The notes beneath the pieces are model-generated. The model saw nothing but the letters and a program-made list of their open reading frames with translations, was not told the DNA's origin and ran no database searches. DNA of 64,000 bases from contig CP154954.1 in assembly GCA_039621445.1 (NCBI GenBank), positions 77,386,073-77,450,072 of the forward strand, in the 5' to 3' direction. Positions 34,101-46,100 of this stretch are shown piece by piece (the first letter of the stretch is position 1; the number at the start of each line of letters is the position of its first letter). Source of the DNA: Euglena gracilis. Taxonomy: Eukaryota; Euglenida; Euglenophyceae; Euglenales. A program made the position numbers and the translations under genes.

Positions 34101-37100
34101 TCAAATGCATTGTTGGTATGAAAGGATTTTAAGGTAATTTTACCCCCCACCTATAGGAAAAAATGGCCGAAAATGGCCGAAAATGACCGAAAATGGCCGA
34201 AAATGGCCGAAAATGGCCAAAAATGGCCGAAAATGGCAGAAATTGGGGGTCAACTATAGGTGCTTGGGTGTGGTGGCTCTTCAGTTAAGTTTCGGTGGGT
34301 CAAAGGACATGTTTGCCTGCCCCTCCCCAGGGGCACCCCCACCCAAAGTCACCACCTTGGCCTTTCAGGGAGTTCCCCCCATCTGCATCCACCACTTTGA
34401 CTGCAGCCAACTGCAGTGAAAGAGGCTGGTGTTTGGTTGCTGTTGCCTGCGGGCACCGTACCAGTGTGGCACGGTTGAAGCCTCGATTGTTTGAATTTCA
34501 AAATGCAAACTTTTCAATTTTGAAATTATTCAATTTCAAAATAGTTTAATTAATTAGTCAGTTTCAAATAATTTAATTGCAATTTAATTAATTAATCAAT
34601 AATTAAATTTCCAGTTTGAAATTGTCTCGTCGTCAACAGTTTCTGTTTTGCGCCGCAGTGGAGAAGGAGGAGGCCCCTGTCCCGGCGGAGGTGGCGCCGG
34701 CTCCGGAGGAGGCCCTGGCCCCCGCCACAGCGGACGCTGCGGACGGCAGCGAGACGGCCCGCAGCGCCAGCTCGTGGGGCTCCAGCTCCTTCGAGGAGCA
34801 GGTCGGCTGCCCCGCGCCGCGCACGCCAGCGCGGCCCTCTGTGCATGTGGTGGTGTACGCGGATGGAACGGCGCGCGAATGGTGCGGGCTGTGGGGTGGG
34901 GGAGGTCACGAACCTCCTCAACGAGGGGAGACCACATGAAATTGCAACGTCCTATGCCCTGCACCCGGTCTGTAAGGATGCTGGTGCTAACCAGGCTGTA
35001 TTTTAGTTGGGTGCCGACCCCACCCCGGGGGGGGGGTGCCTGCCTGCGCAGGCACCCCAAGGCACTCCAAATCCGACCCCCCCCCGGGGGGTAGGGCACA
35101 CGGCCAAAAGTGCCCTAGCACAGACCCGGCGCCGAAGGCGCCGGGGAGCCAAAAATTGCTTATTTTCAAAGGAATGTGCCTGGGCACAGGCCGAAATCCG
35201 ACCCCCCGGGGGGGGGGGGGGGGCAGTGGCTGCCTGGGCAGGCACTCCGGACGCCCCCTCCCCACCTGGGTTGGTAAAAAACAGCCTGGTGCTAACCCTT
35301 GATCGTTTTCGGAACTTTGACTTTGGTGGTATATGTATACACGTATACCGAAATGCTGACGCCCCCAATCACGGTGCACAGGGTGTGCACATTTTTGGGC
35401 AGTTGGTGTGCGCACTTGTTTTGGGCGGCATGAAATTGATGTGGCTTATTTTGTGGTGGGGGGTAGGGCGGTCCACAAGGGACAGGAGTTTTTTTTTTCT
35501 TAGTTAAGGAGAAAGAGTGGAATCAAGCCTTTCGGAATCTGCCGCTCACAATTACATTCAATCCGTCACCGGATTCGGACGACGATTGTGAGCGTCGCAC
35601 TGTAAAAAAGATTCGTTTTTCCAATTCGTCACTTTATCAAAGGCGGGAATCCTACACCCCTGTTCACAAGTAGGGGGCACTTCCCATTGCAGACTGGACG
35701 GAGAGTGACCCATTTTTGAGAAGGGCGGGAAACCTGTGGGCATCTGCCCTCCAAAAATACACCGGAACCAACTTTTTGCTGTCCCCACCTGTGGGGGGGG
35801 ATGCCGAGGTGTGTGACAGGTGAAGAAGAGGCACCCACCCAGCGCACCCTCCTAATTTTGTGTCATTCCAGCAGTCTGGAACTTAGGCGTCCTAACTCGC
35901 ATTTAAGGTTTTCACTTTTCTACTTCATATGTGCGAAATTCTGCACTTTTTTTGAAGCCCCACTTTGAGACCCTTCTGTCCAGAGCGGTGCTGTAGGGAA
36001 CTAACCAGGTGCACAGGTTTGGGGGGGTTTGAGGGCGAACGCGGGGGTTTTCCCCTGCTTCAGGTGAGCAGCTCCAGCCAACGCTGGATACGGAACAGTT
36101 ATGTGTGCAACGGATATGGCCATTGCGCACATGTGCTCTGGCTGCAGACTTTGAAAGAGCGTGGGCGAAGACTTGAAATTTTTGATTAAGGGGGAGGGGA
36201 GGAGTCTTACACATGAGCGTATATCAGCATGGATATTGCATGCACATGTATTGGATGCACTGCAATCTGATTCATTGTGGTATTTGGACATCTCAAAGGT
36301 TGAATGACATTTAAGCTGTCTTTCTTTGTATTTGAGCCTTTTTTTTGGATGGTTGACCCAGTCAATACAAGCACTTTTGCAACTACAGATAACTTGGACA
36401 ACTGCGGATAGCTACGGAAAACTCCAGATAAAACGGATGAGACGTTTGCCCTCCAACTGCGGACAAGCACCGTAAACAGCCTATTCGGATGCATTGATGA
36501 AAAATAAAGTTTTGTGTCAGCTTCTGTTTCAGCATGCGTCCATACATTTGGAGTATTTATTCCTTTCTCAAATGCCGTCAGAAGCAGAAACCATGGTACA
36601 CATCCCCATGTTATGACTATTCAAATTTTTGGTCAATTCCAGCATCAAACACCTCTAAACAGGGCATTCCTCAAGGGACGGGAAAGTTTTTTTTCCCCTT
36701 GAGAACCCCCCCCTTTGGGCCAAATGGCCGGCCAAGGGCCGGACTGGGGCTTGAACGGGGACAAGAATCAAAATTCGAAAAACACATTTTGACGTTTTGG
36801 GTGGATGGGCGATGATCCAAGGATGAGAGGAATCAATCCTTTCCAATGTCGACCTGCTTTTGCTAAAAAAGACGCCAAATTTCCTTGCCCATTTTTTTTG
36901 TGGACTTCACATTGAATGTGCTGGGACATTTTTTTTTATTTTCTTAATGACCGCCCTGGTGGGGGGCGCATTTTTTTGGGCTTCACTTTTGAAGGCTTGG
37001 GGTATGACACCCATTTGGGCACTTCGCGCCCTTTGGGCACTGCGCCATTAAATTGGAGGGGGTTTACACAGTGGAATGTTCCACAAAATACAAAAGGATG

Positions 37101-40100
37101 CCGGTGGGTGGCTGCCAAGCCCTGTCACCCCCCCCCCCCCGACGGTGGGTTTTCGAGAGTGGGTGGGTTGGTTGGGACCGCGGGGCCCCACCCAGCAGAA
37201 GCCGCCGGACCCCCAGGCGGTGTGCCATGGGTCAGATTTTGGCCCGGCTGAAGGCCAGGCCGAATTTTCTCAAGGGTTTTCAGCCGACGTTGGCTGGCTT
37301 TTGGGTGGGTAGTTGACCCCCCCCCCCTGTGGGGGGCCGTGATTGGGTAGGTTTTTGTAAGAGGGTGGGTGGGTGGGCTGGATATTTTTTTTCCAGTCGG
37401 GGGACCCCCAGGCCCCCCAGGGGCGGGTCTGGCTAGTATATTTTTTCCCAGTGTCTAGCAAAATGGCTGACCAGTGTACCCCGGAGGTCCTCAAGCAATG
37501 GCCTGGTTTGTGCTTGGGGAAGAGTGCCCCCCCCCCCCCCCGGGAATGGCCCTGATCTGCTGTTCCCCGACCCTGAGGTACAATCCCATCCCCCTTGCCT
37601 TGGCGCAGGCCCAGGAGCCGGGGGCGCTGGACGAGCCACTGCAGCGGTACCTCCTGTCCCTGCAGTACACGGATCTGGCGGAGGTGGAGGACGAGGTAGG
37701 CCTTGTGGCATTTGGACCTCATTCGTTTGACCCTTTGGGTGTTTTTATTGACTGCCCAATGCTTTTTTTACAAGTTTGTAACAGGGAACACTATTATTAC
37801 AATTAAAGCTTTTTCAAAAAGGCTAAATTGGTGTGCTTAATCTTGCATTAATTAAGCTCCAAAATTGTCTTTTATTCTTTTATTTCATTCATTCATTCAT
37901 TCATTCATTCATTCATTCATCCATTCATTCATTCATTCATGCATGCATTCATTCATTCATTCATTCATTCATTCATTCATTCGTTTGTTCATTCATTCAT
38001 TCATTCATTCATTCATTTGATTGTTGTTGTTGTTGTTGTTTTATGTATTTTATTGAATTTTTATTTTGCATGCCCAAAGAGAACCCGTCCTTCAAATTCC
38101 ACGGTGGAGCTTGGTGAATTCCATCACGATGTTGAGCTCCTAAAGATCGCCCGGGTCTGTGATTTGCAGAAAGCCCATCGGAGGCACTGGGTTGGGGTCA
38201 GGAGATAGGGGTGCCCTGCAACCTGGGTATGATGCATTTGTGTCCAAGGAACAGTGGTGTCCAAATGTTGCGATACAAACGTTGCATTCAACGTTGCGAT
38301 GTTCCAAACCCGAAGTCTAAGACAGCCACAGGATGCTTGTTGTTTTCCCCATAATTTGTATGCAGGTGCAGGTGGGAGATCCCGGGGCAAGCACCCTTGT
38401 GTGCCGGGCAATCCTGCGGGTGTGCTTTGCGTTGGGATCGATGCAAACTTTTCGCATGTTTCGTTCTTGGATCGCACCGAATTTGAATTCATCGTTTCGA
38501 TCCGTAGAAAACATACCAAATGTTGTTGTTTTGTTTTTGGAGAGCTGGGAAATGTTGATTTGTTTCCTCGCATCTTGATCCCCTGTCTGTGCTTGTGTAC
38601 ACTGACCTGTCCTGGTTGATCGTTTCCCACCTCCGAGGGGTGCAGAACCAGGCTTCCTTTTCAGGAAGTTCGCCCCCTCCCGGGGCGGGTGCTATGGGCA
38701 GGCAGCGGGATGGGGCATTTTCGATCCCCACACAGGGGGGTTGAGCTTTGGGGCGGGCAGTGCTATAGCACACCCATCCCCCCGCACCAAAGGCAATGGG
38801 GTCCCGAAAATGGCCATTTTGAACGGATTTTGGCTTGGTCGGTTAGGCCCAACACCCAACTACCCCCGGGTTGGTGAAAAGAAGCCTGTGCGGAACACTC
38901 CCCACCTGTCAGGCCTGCACGGGGATCCCGGGTCCGACCCTCCCCACTTGCAATGGCGCTGCAACTTGCGACGGTCAATAACCCCTAAGGGAGATCAGCA
39001 GGTAATTCTCCTTCCACGGATTCTTTAAGCAAACGGAACATAAACAACTAAAATGCACATCAATCAATTTCAAATCAATTACCGGGGGGGGGGGGAATTT
39101 TGCCCTAGAGAAAATTTGCACGGACAAATTTCGCGGAAGCAAATCCCGCGAAATATTTCCGGACATTTTTAAGGAATCCCACGAAATTTGTCGTCCGCGA
39201 AATTTGTCGTCCGCGAAATTTGTCGTCCGCAAAATTTGTCGTCCGCGAAATTTGTCGCCGCAAAATTTTTCTCTGGCACAAAATTCCCTCCCCCCCGGTA
39301 CGGATTCCATTTGAGTTTCCAAACAGCGAGCACAGCCACGCCGTCCTGTACAGCCCTGCCCAACAGGGGGGGGGGGTCGAGGCTTTCGCCGGCGCCTCTG
39401 CCGCAGCGGCGCGGGGCGACGGTGCCGATCGGCTGCTCCAACGCCCCCGCCCCCCGCAAGGCGTTCTGTGGGGCCCACGCCCGTGGGGGTCATTTGGCGC
39501 TGCCCTGGTACCCCTCCCGAGCCCAGCCAGCCCGCTGGACGCCCCCCCCCCCCCCCCCCGGGTGGTCCTCTTTTTCCAACTGGCCCAAGGGACCCCTCTC
39601 CCCCGGGATTCTAAGAGAACCTGGGCCCTATATTCTTGGACCCCAAAACAAATAAAAACAAAACCAACCTCCGGGGGGGTCGACCCACCCACCCACCACC
39701 CAAACATACCGGCTTGAGGTGTGGCCGGGCGGGAACCCCTCGAGGGTGGGGTCGGACAAATATTAAGTGAGCCCATGCCCCCGCCTGCCCGTTGTGCGAC
39801 GAGCCAAAGCTGCGGACCACAGCGTGTAGGCCGCTGCATTGTGTGTGTTTTGTTGTCACAGCAAGGTGCCAGAAACGTGGCAAAGATTGCAGTTTCTGAG
39901 GGGGCACACCGTCTTTTTTTTTATATTACCTTTCTGATCTTTTAAGTACCTGCAATTTCCAGTTTTTTTTTTTTTATGTGAGCAGCCGTGTTTTTGAGGG
40001 TTCGCCACGCCTGAGTCTCCTTTGTTCCCAATTGCAGCGAATGGACATTGGTGGGGGTGGGGGCAGTGTGCAGTGTGGACAGTGGGCTGATATGAGTCCG

Positions 40101-43100
40101 AAAGTTGGCCACAATCTGGCACACAGCGTGTAGGCATTGAAAGGTCTCTGGCGGTAACATGGATGCATATAATTTCATCCCATTTTTTTTGAATGCTCCC
40201 TAAGTTCCTGAAAATGTGTGCCGGGCAGGAAGCCGGTCAGAACCCTGATCCCCATCCATACCCATCATTTTCTCGAATATCGGTCATACGACCCCCGACC
40301 ACTGTACTTAAAAATTTAGGGACACAGTTTGGCCAGAAGTTGGGTCCTTATTTCGGAAAATTTTTGAAAACACATTCTGCCTAAAAAATGCCCGAATTTG
40401 GTCTGATTTCTCCCGAACTTCATGCGGAATGCCATCCACCAGTTTTAATTGTTTTCCAACCGCCCGTCGGGCGGCTGGACGTTAAGTGCTTTATTTTTTT
40501 TTTTGCGCTTTCGGGGTGCAAAGAATGGCGCAATTGGTCGGATTTGGGCAGGCCAGGGCAAAATTTGGGCCAAATAATCAACTTTTTGCACAATTAGTAG
40601 TTCTTTGGGCAATTTTTGAGCCTCGTTTTTTTGGCACCCGGTTCGACTCCGGGTCGGGCCCGGCTCCAGCCGGAGAACCCCCACTGGGCGTCAACCAGCA
40701 GCCTTTTTGCAGCCAGCCCAATTCTTGCCAGCCTCCGAGCTGGACCCCCCTGGGTCACCCAGCGATGCCCGCACGTTTCCCCGGGGTTGCAGGACCGAAA
40801 AGTCGAAAGTCGGACCCGGGTCCACCCACACGACCTCCCCCCCCCCTGATCACTCTATTTGGCTCCCGGGGGGGGGGGACATATAGCGTGATGCTGCAGG
40901 GGGGGAAATTGATATCCGCAATTTTTCCGCAATTTCCCCAATTTTCCGCAATTTCCGCAATTTTCCGCAATTTTTCCGCAATTTCCGCAATTTTTCCGCA
41001 ATTTTTCCGAAGGCCTCCGATATCAATTTCCCCCCCCCCTGGATGCTGCCATTTGTTCATCCGTTCTTCCTGCGGCGCGGTGAAGGCAGCGGCCTAAGGA
41101 TGACGTGCGGGGCGGCCAAGTGCGTGCAGAAGTACATGGCGGCCGCGTCGATGCCCCACCCCCCCTGAGAGAGGACACCGGCTGGGGGGCTGATTGGGCG
41201 GGGCTGGCCCGAGAAAGCCAACCGGTGGTGGGGGGGTCAATCCTGTACCTTCTTTTTTCAAACAGAACAACAGAACACCCCCTTTGAAAGGAAACCTCCA
41301 CTTACCGACCCCTGTCCACTGGAAGCCCTGTGCTTTCTTGTAGGTCTGGACCATGCATTCTCGAAAACGAAAAAACCCCTGTGTGGTTTTTTGAAAGGTT
41401 TGGCACCTGGATCCCGGGGGTAGGTGCACAATGGGTCAAACCAAACCGGCCGGGTTGTCTTGAGTCTTGAAAGAAGTTAAAAAAAAATTCCCATGGCCAG
41501 TTTCGGGTGGTTTTGGGCTGGGTGAGTGGGTGGTTCACCCAGGGGAAGGTTTTGGATGGGTGGGTTTTCGATTCTTGCTTTGGTTTTCTTTCGCGCTTGC
41601 TTTGGGGTTTCGATGCTTCCTTTTTTTTCGCATTTAGCCAGAAATTGTATATACTTTTTAAAGCGGGATTTCGTACTAAGAAATTATTTTCCCCGGTGTC
41701 CAAAGATTTGGATTTGTGCCATTTTGGAATGGAATTATGCCAAAACGGTTAACTGCACAATGCATGGACTCAATCTGTGGCTTTTTTTGACGTTCTTTTC
41801 TTCTTTTTTAAATCTTTCTTCGGCCATTTTTGCTCCTTTGGTGTGTTTTTAAAGCCCCTGGGTTTATTGCAGTTTCCCCACAGCGATGGTGTGTGGTGCT
41901 TCGTGGCTGAGGAATAGGTAACCGGCGGGATGTTGGGGGCAACAGTGCGCACGTGACACTCGACTCTGAAGCGAATTTTTTCGCCCTGCCTGAAGAGTGC
42001 GCTGCCAAGATTCAGAAACCAGCTGGTGTGCGGGCTTGCTTTTTTCAAATTTGATTTTGGAGAAATGTTCCCCAAACACCATTTAACCGACTTGGAGCCT
42101 TTCTTCCAGCTGTCTGCTTAAATAATCCCCGATGTTTATTCGTTTATTCAAGCAATAAAACAATGTGCCCAAAATCAGACATTTTTGTCGCACAAATCAC
42201 GAAACATTCTAAGAAAGTCACGAATGAGAACCTGAGGTTCAGAAGCATGAAACAGAGGTAAAACCAGCACCATGCACCCGCCTCGCTTTTCTCGTCTGAT
42301 GCACATTAATCCCTCCAAATAATGAACCCTCCCGTTTTATTATTTTATTATTGCGGCACTGGAAGTCACGGTCCATTTGTCGAAATTTTGGAAGTCAAAA
42401 ATTAAGCCAAAAACACATGAGCAGGCTCTAAAGGTCACTGCTTGTTTGGTATTTTTGGGCCTTTTTTGAAACATGGATACTTTTATGACATATTTTCTGT
42501 ACCAATTCCATCCCTTTTTTGCAACATTTCTGCTAATGCTTTGCTTTGCATTCATGCCTGTCGAGGGGCAGGTCTGTTGTTTTGGGGGTTTGCATTTTCG
42601 CTCAGCACACACATGCTGGGTGTGGACCTGAGGCCTGTGTTTTCCCCCCACTCCACCCACAGGTCGCGCCGCGTTCGCGCGGGCACTGCAGTGGCACCAA
42701 CCTCAGGCCAGGGTTCAGGGGGTCGCGGCTTCAGGTAGGGGGCGAATGGGTCGGCCGAGTGGCCAAAGTTACCGACCCGGGGGAGGGGGTTGTAGGTGGG
42801 TGACTGGTTTTCAAAAAAGTTATGCACCTTTTTTTGAAAGTGGAAACAACCTCCTGGGGTCAATGAGCAGTGTTTGGCATAATTGGGATCATGGAGCAGC
42901 GAGCGGCGCGACCGTGACCACGGCAGCAACGGCAGACAGACCCAGCTAACACCCGTGCGACCCCCCCCCCCCAAGGGGTGGGTTTTCCGGAGCAGTGATT
43001 CAACGGTCCGCCCCCACCCACTTGCCTTAGTCCCGGCCCCTGCCCGCGGCGTGCTGCCTGCGCTACGAGGCGTTCCAGGCCCTGAGCGCCGCCTTGGCCC

Positions 43101-46100
43101 AGGCGCTGGACGCCGCCGCCGCGCAGGGCGACGCGCACTCCGCCGCGCTGCTGCTGCACGCCGCGGGGCCGTTCCACCGCGAGGCGATGGAGCTCCCGGT
43201 GCGCCGATGGAGCTCCCGGTCTTGGGGGCGTGGCGTGGGTGCGGCGGACACAAGCCTCCGCACCGTCCGCCGTGTAGTTCGAAACGTTGGTGACCAGGTG
43301 GGGAAAAAAAAAACTCGCCCCAATTTTCGTGCCAAATGTTCCCAAATTTCCTTTCCACAGGTATGGCCTGTGTTATTTGGTACCCAAATTTTTCCTCCTG
43401 CTTGGCAGGCCATGCCCGAGATGGGCAAAACAGCCCCAAAAAGCGGGAAGCCTAAAATCCAGGAGGCCAACCTTTGGGTCAAGGTTTGATATAAGGAGGG
43501 CGTACATTAAACATACACGTTTAGGTGGGGTGTCCCCCCCCCCCCCCCCCCCTCCTGGCCCGCAGGGGGGGTCCGGACAAACCCAAACCCCCACCTGCCA
43601 GGGGGGTCCGGACCGACCCTGGGGGGGGGTACCCGGGACCCCCCCAAAAGGGCCAATTTTTTCCTCCGGCGCTTTGCGCCGAAAATTTCTTGCGTTTTTG
43701 GCACATTTTTGCCCAAAGAGTGCCCAAAGTGGCATTTTTGGTCGTTTTGGGGGGTCAAAATTTTTCGGCCCGGCGCTTTGCGCCGGGCCGAAAATCGGTC
43801 ACCCGGATCGCGCCACTGTTTAGGTGGGGGGGGGTGTCCCCCCCCCCCCCCCCCCTGGCCCGCAGGGGGGGGGGGGTCCGGACCACCCCCCCCACCTGTC
43901 CTTATATAGAACCCTGCTTTGGGTATGAAGGGAGGAAGAGGGCCAAGTGTGGGTCGCCATGTGGAGCAAGTGCCAAGGGTGTGAGTGTGTTGAAATGGCA
44001 ATGACAGTCAAACAAATTTTGTTTCCTTCAGGGGAAAGTTGACGACATTTTCGAAGAAGAGGACCCACTTCGACCTGGTGTGATGTTCATATGCCTCCAC
44101 GGTGCGCAAGGCCGGACATCTGCGCCATTCACACTTCAATGGCATGCTTGCTTTGAACGACACATTTGATCTCACTTGCAACAGAGAGCAAACAAACAAA
44201 CAAACTCAAAACAAACAGCAGGGGTGTTCCCATGAACAAAAGCCTGCTTTTTCGCAGCTAAACAAAGAAGACAGGGAAATGCAAATGCTTACTTTTAACC
44301 ATGAATTTTCAAAAAAACAACAGTTTTTGTACACCTTTCTTTTCTTCACCATTTCCCAAACGACGGAATGCCTGTTTGCACCCCTGCTGCACCGTCGATG
44401 CATGATGTGCATCGGATTCATCGTCTCGCCCCGTTTCCATCTTGCGCTGTGCACACACAGACCCGCCAGGCCCCGGGTGCCACGGAGCCCTCCCTCCACG
44501 CCACACAGTCACCCTTTGCCCGTCCATTTGCCCGTCTCCCCCGTCCCAGCCCCCACCACCGCGGTGGAACGCGTCTCGCTCGCCGCCGCGGCGGGCCGGC
44601 ACCCGCTGTGCGCGGGCGCCGCCCTGTGGGAGGAGTGGTTCGCCGCGACGCTGGTGGCCACAGGTGTCGGTGGCTGGGGGCCACAGGTGTCGATACAAGG
44701 AGGAGGAGCTTTTTGGTGCGGCTGTCCTGGTTTGACCATCCAACGTCGAAATCCCGCCACAGGCCAGATTTCTCATTCTGACGGGAATACAACCATCATG
44801 AGGGCATGATCGACAGGGCATGCTAAACCCTCCCCCCAAATAATACCCCCTCGGGGTCTGACTTCGGCGACCGAAATAATACCCCCCCCCACCCGGTTTC
44901 GGGCCAAAGGCCCGGATTTTTGACCTGATTATGTAGGTAAAAATCACAATTTCTGGCAACAAATTACGAAAAAAAAATCAAATTTTCTGGATCATCTGAC
45001 CTTTAAAAAATGGTAAATTTCAGAAGAAAGTGAAAAAAAATGACCCCAGGGGGGCGCCCTGGTTTTGACGCTATTTGGCTCCTATGGGACTTCTAAAAAT
45101 TTCGGAAATTTTGGAGAAATAATACCCCCCCCCCCAAATAATACCCCCCCCTCGGGCCGGGACTTTGGGCGAAAAAAATAATACCCCGGGGGGGTATTAT
45201 TTGGGGGGGTTTAGACGAGAATGGACTGTGGTTAGGGCATTGGTGTTCCAAAATTGTTTCATGTCCATCGGTGAAGGATCCCATTTTTCCCAGCTCCTGC
45301 AGCAGCAAGTGCTTACTTTATGGCACAGTGGTAGATGAACGCGAGCATCTATGCGGTATTGCTTCTGCTCTGCTACTACCACCCACAGATGACCCCGTTC
45401 ACGGCTCAGCGCAGGCATGGAAGCGGTGGGTGCAGGAGGCGAACGAGGACGTGCTGGTGCACGAGGGGGAGAAGGTGCCCTGGTGCACACAGGGCGTGAC
45501 GTGGGCGAGGAGGGGGGTGACTACTGAGGGGAGGGGGACTCCAGGACGTTTTTTCACACCAGAGAGTCCATTTTCAAACGTCATGCATTCAGAGTTTGCG
45601 TTGTGCCATCAAACCCTGATCGCTGCTTTGTGGAGGAGGCTGCGGCAGAATTCAACACAATTGGGCTCGAAAGAAGAACTGCCCCCCCCCCCTGCCCCCC
45701 CCCCCCCCAGTTGCTCCAACGTAGCCCCTGATTGGAGAACCTTGACCGACCCCCCCCCCCAACGAACCGTCGGTGTTGTCCCGATGGATTCAGACCGTCG
45801 CTCTCCCCGCACAGGTCTGCCAGCGGATGGTGCCCTTTCTGCACCGCATGGCGAGCATCGTGGGCGACGTCCGGGGGGCCACTTGTGCCACTGGCGTGGC
45901 AGGCGTGGCAGCAAAACCCACCGTTTCTTCCGCCTTCTCTTGTTTTCTTGGCGGCCAAGGCCCGGGATTTTAGACCCCGAAGGTCTCGGCATTGGCCCAA
46001 ACATGGTTCTGACTGGGGGGCTGTTCTGTGCATGCCAATTTGCTTGGGACCAACTCACCGGTGGGGGCAAACCCCCCCCCCCCACCGCCATTGAAGTGCA

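Noticed and set aside
35882-38325. A fourth complete CTTAG element bounded by 35882 and TCTAAG at 38321
   Set aside because: The inner sequences of the two ends do not match beyond CTTAG and the flanks (TGGAA, ACAGC) are not duplicated.
38124-38630. 168-codon minus-strand frame and overlapping + strand frames at 38254-38619
   Set aside because: Several frames are open at once, third-position bias is absent, and no splice or family signal supports any of them.
40630-40660. tRNA-like T-arm (CCCGGTTCGACTCCGGG)
   Set aside because: No matching acceptor 5' half (expected near 60-70 bases upstream) and no anticodon arm; it lies in a CCAGCC-type repeat.
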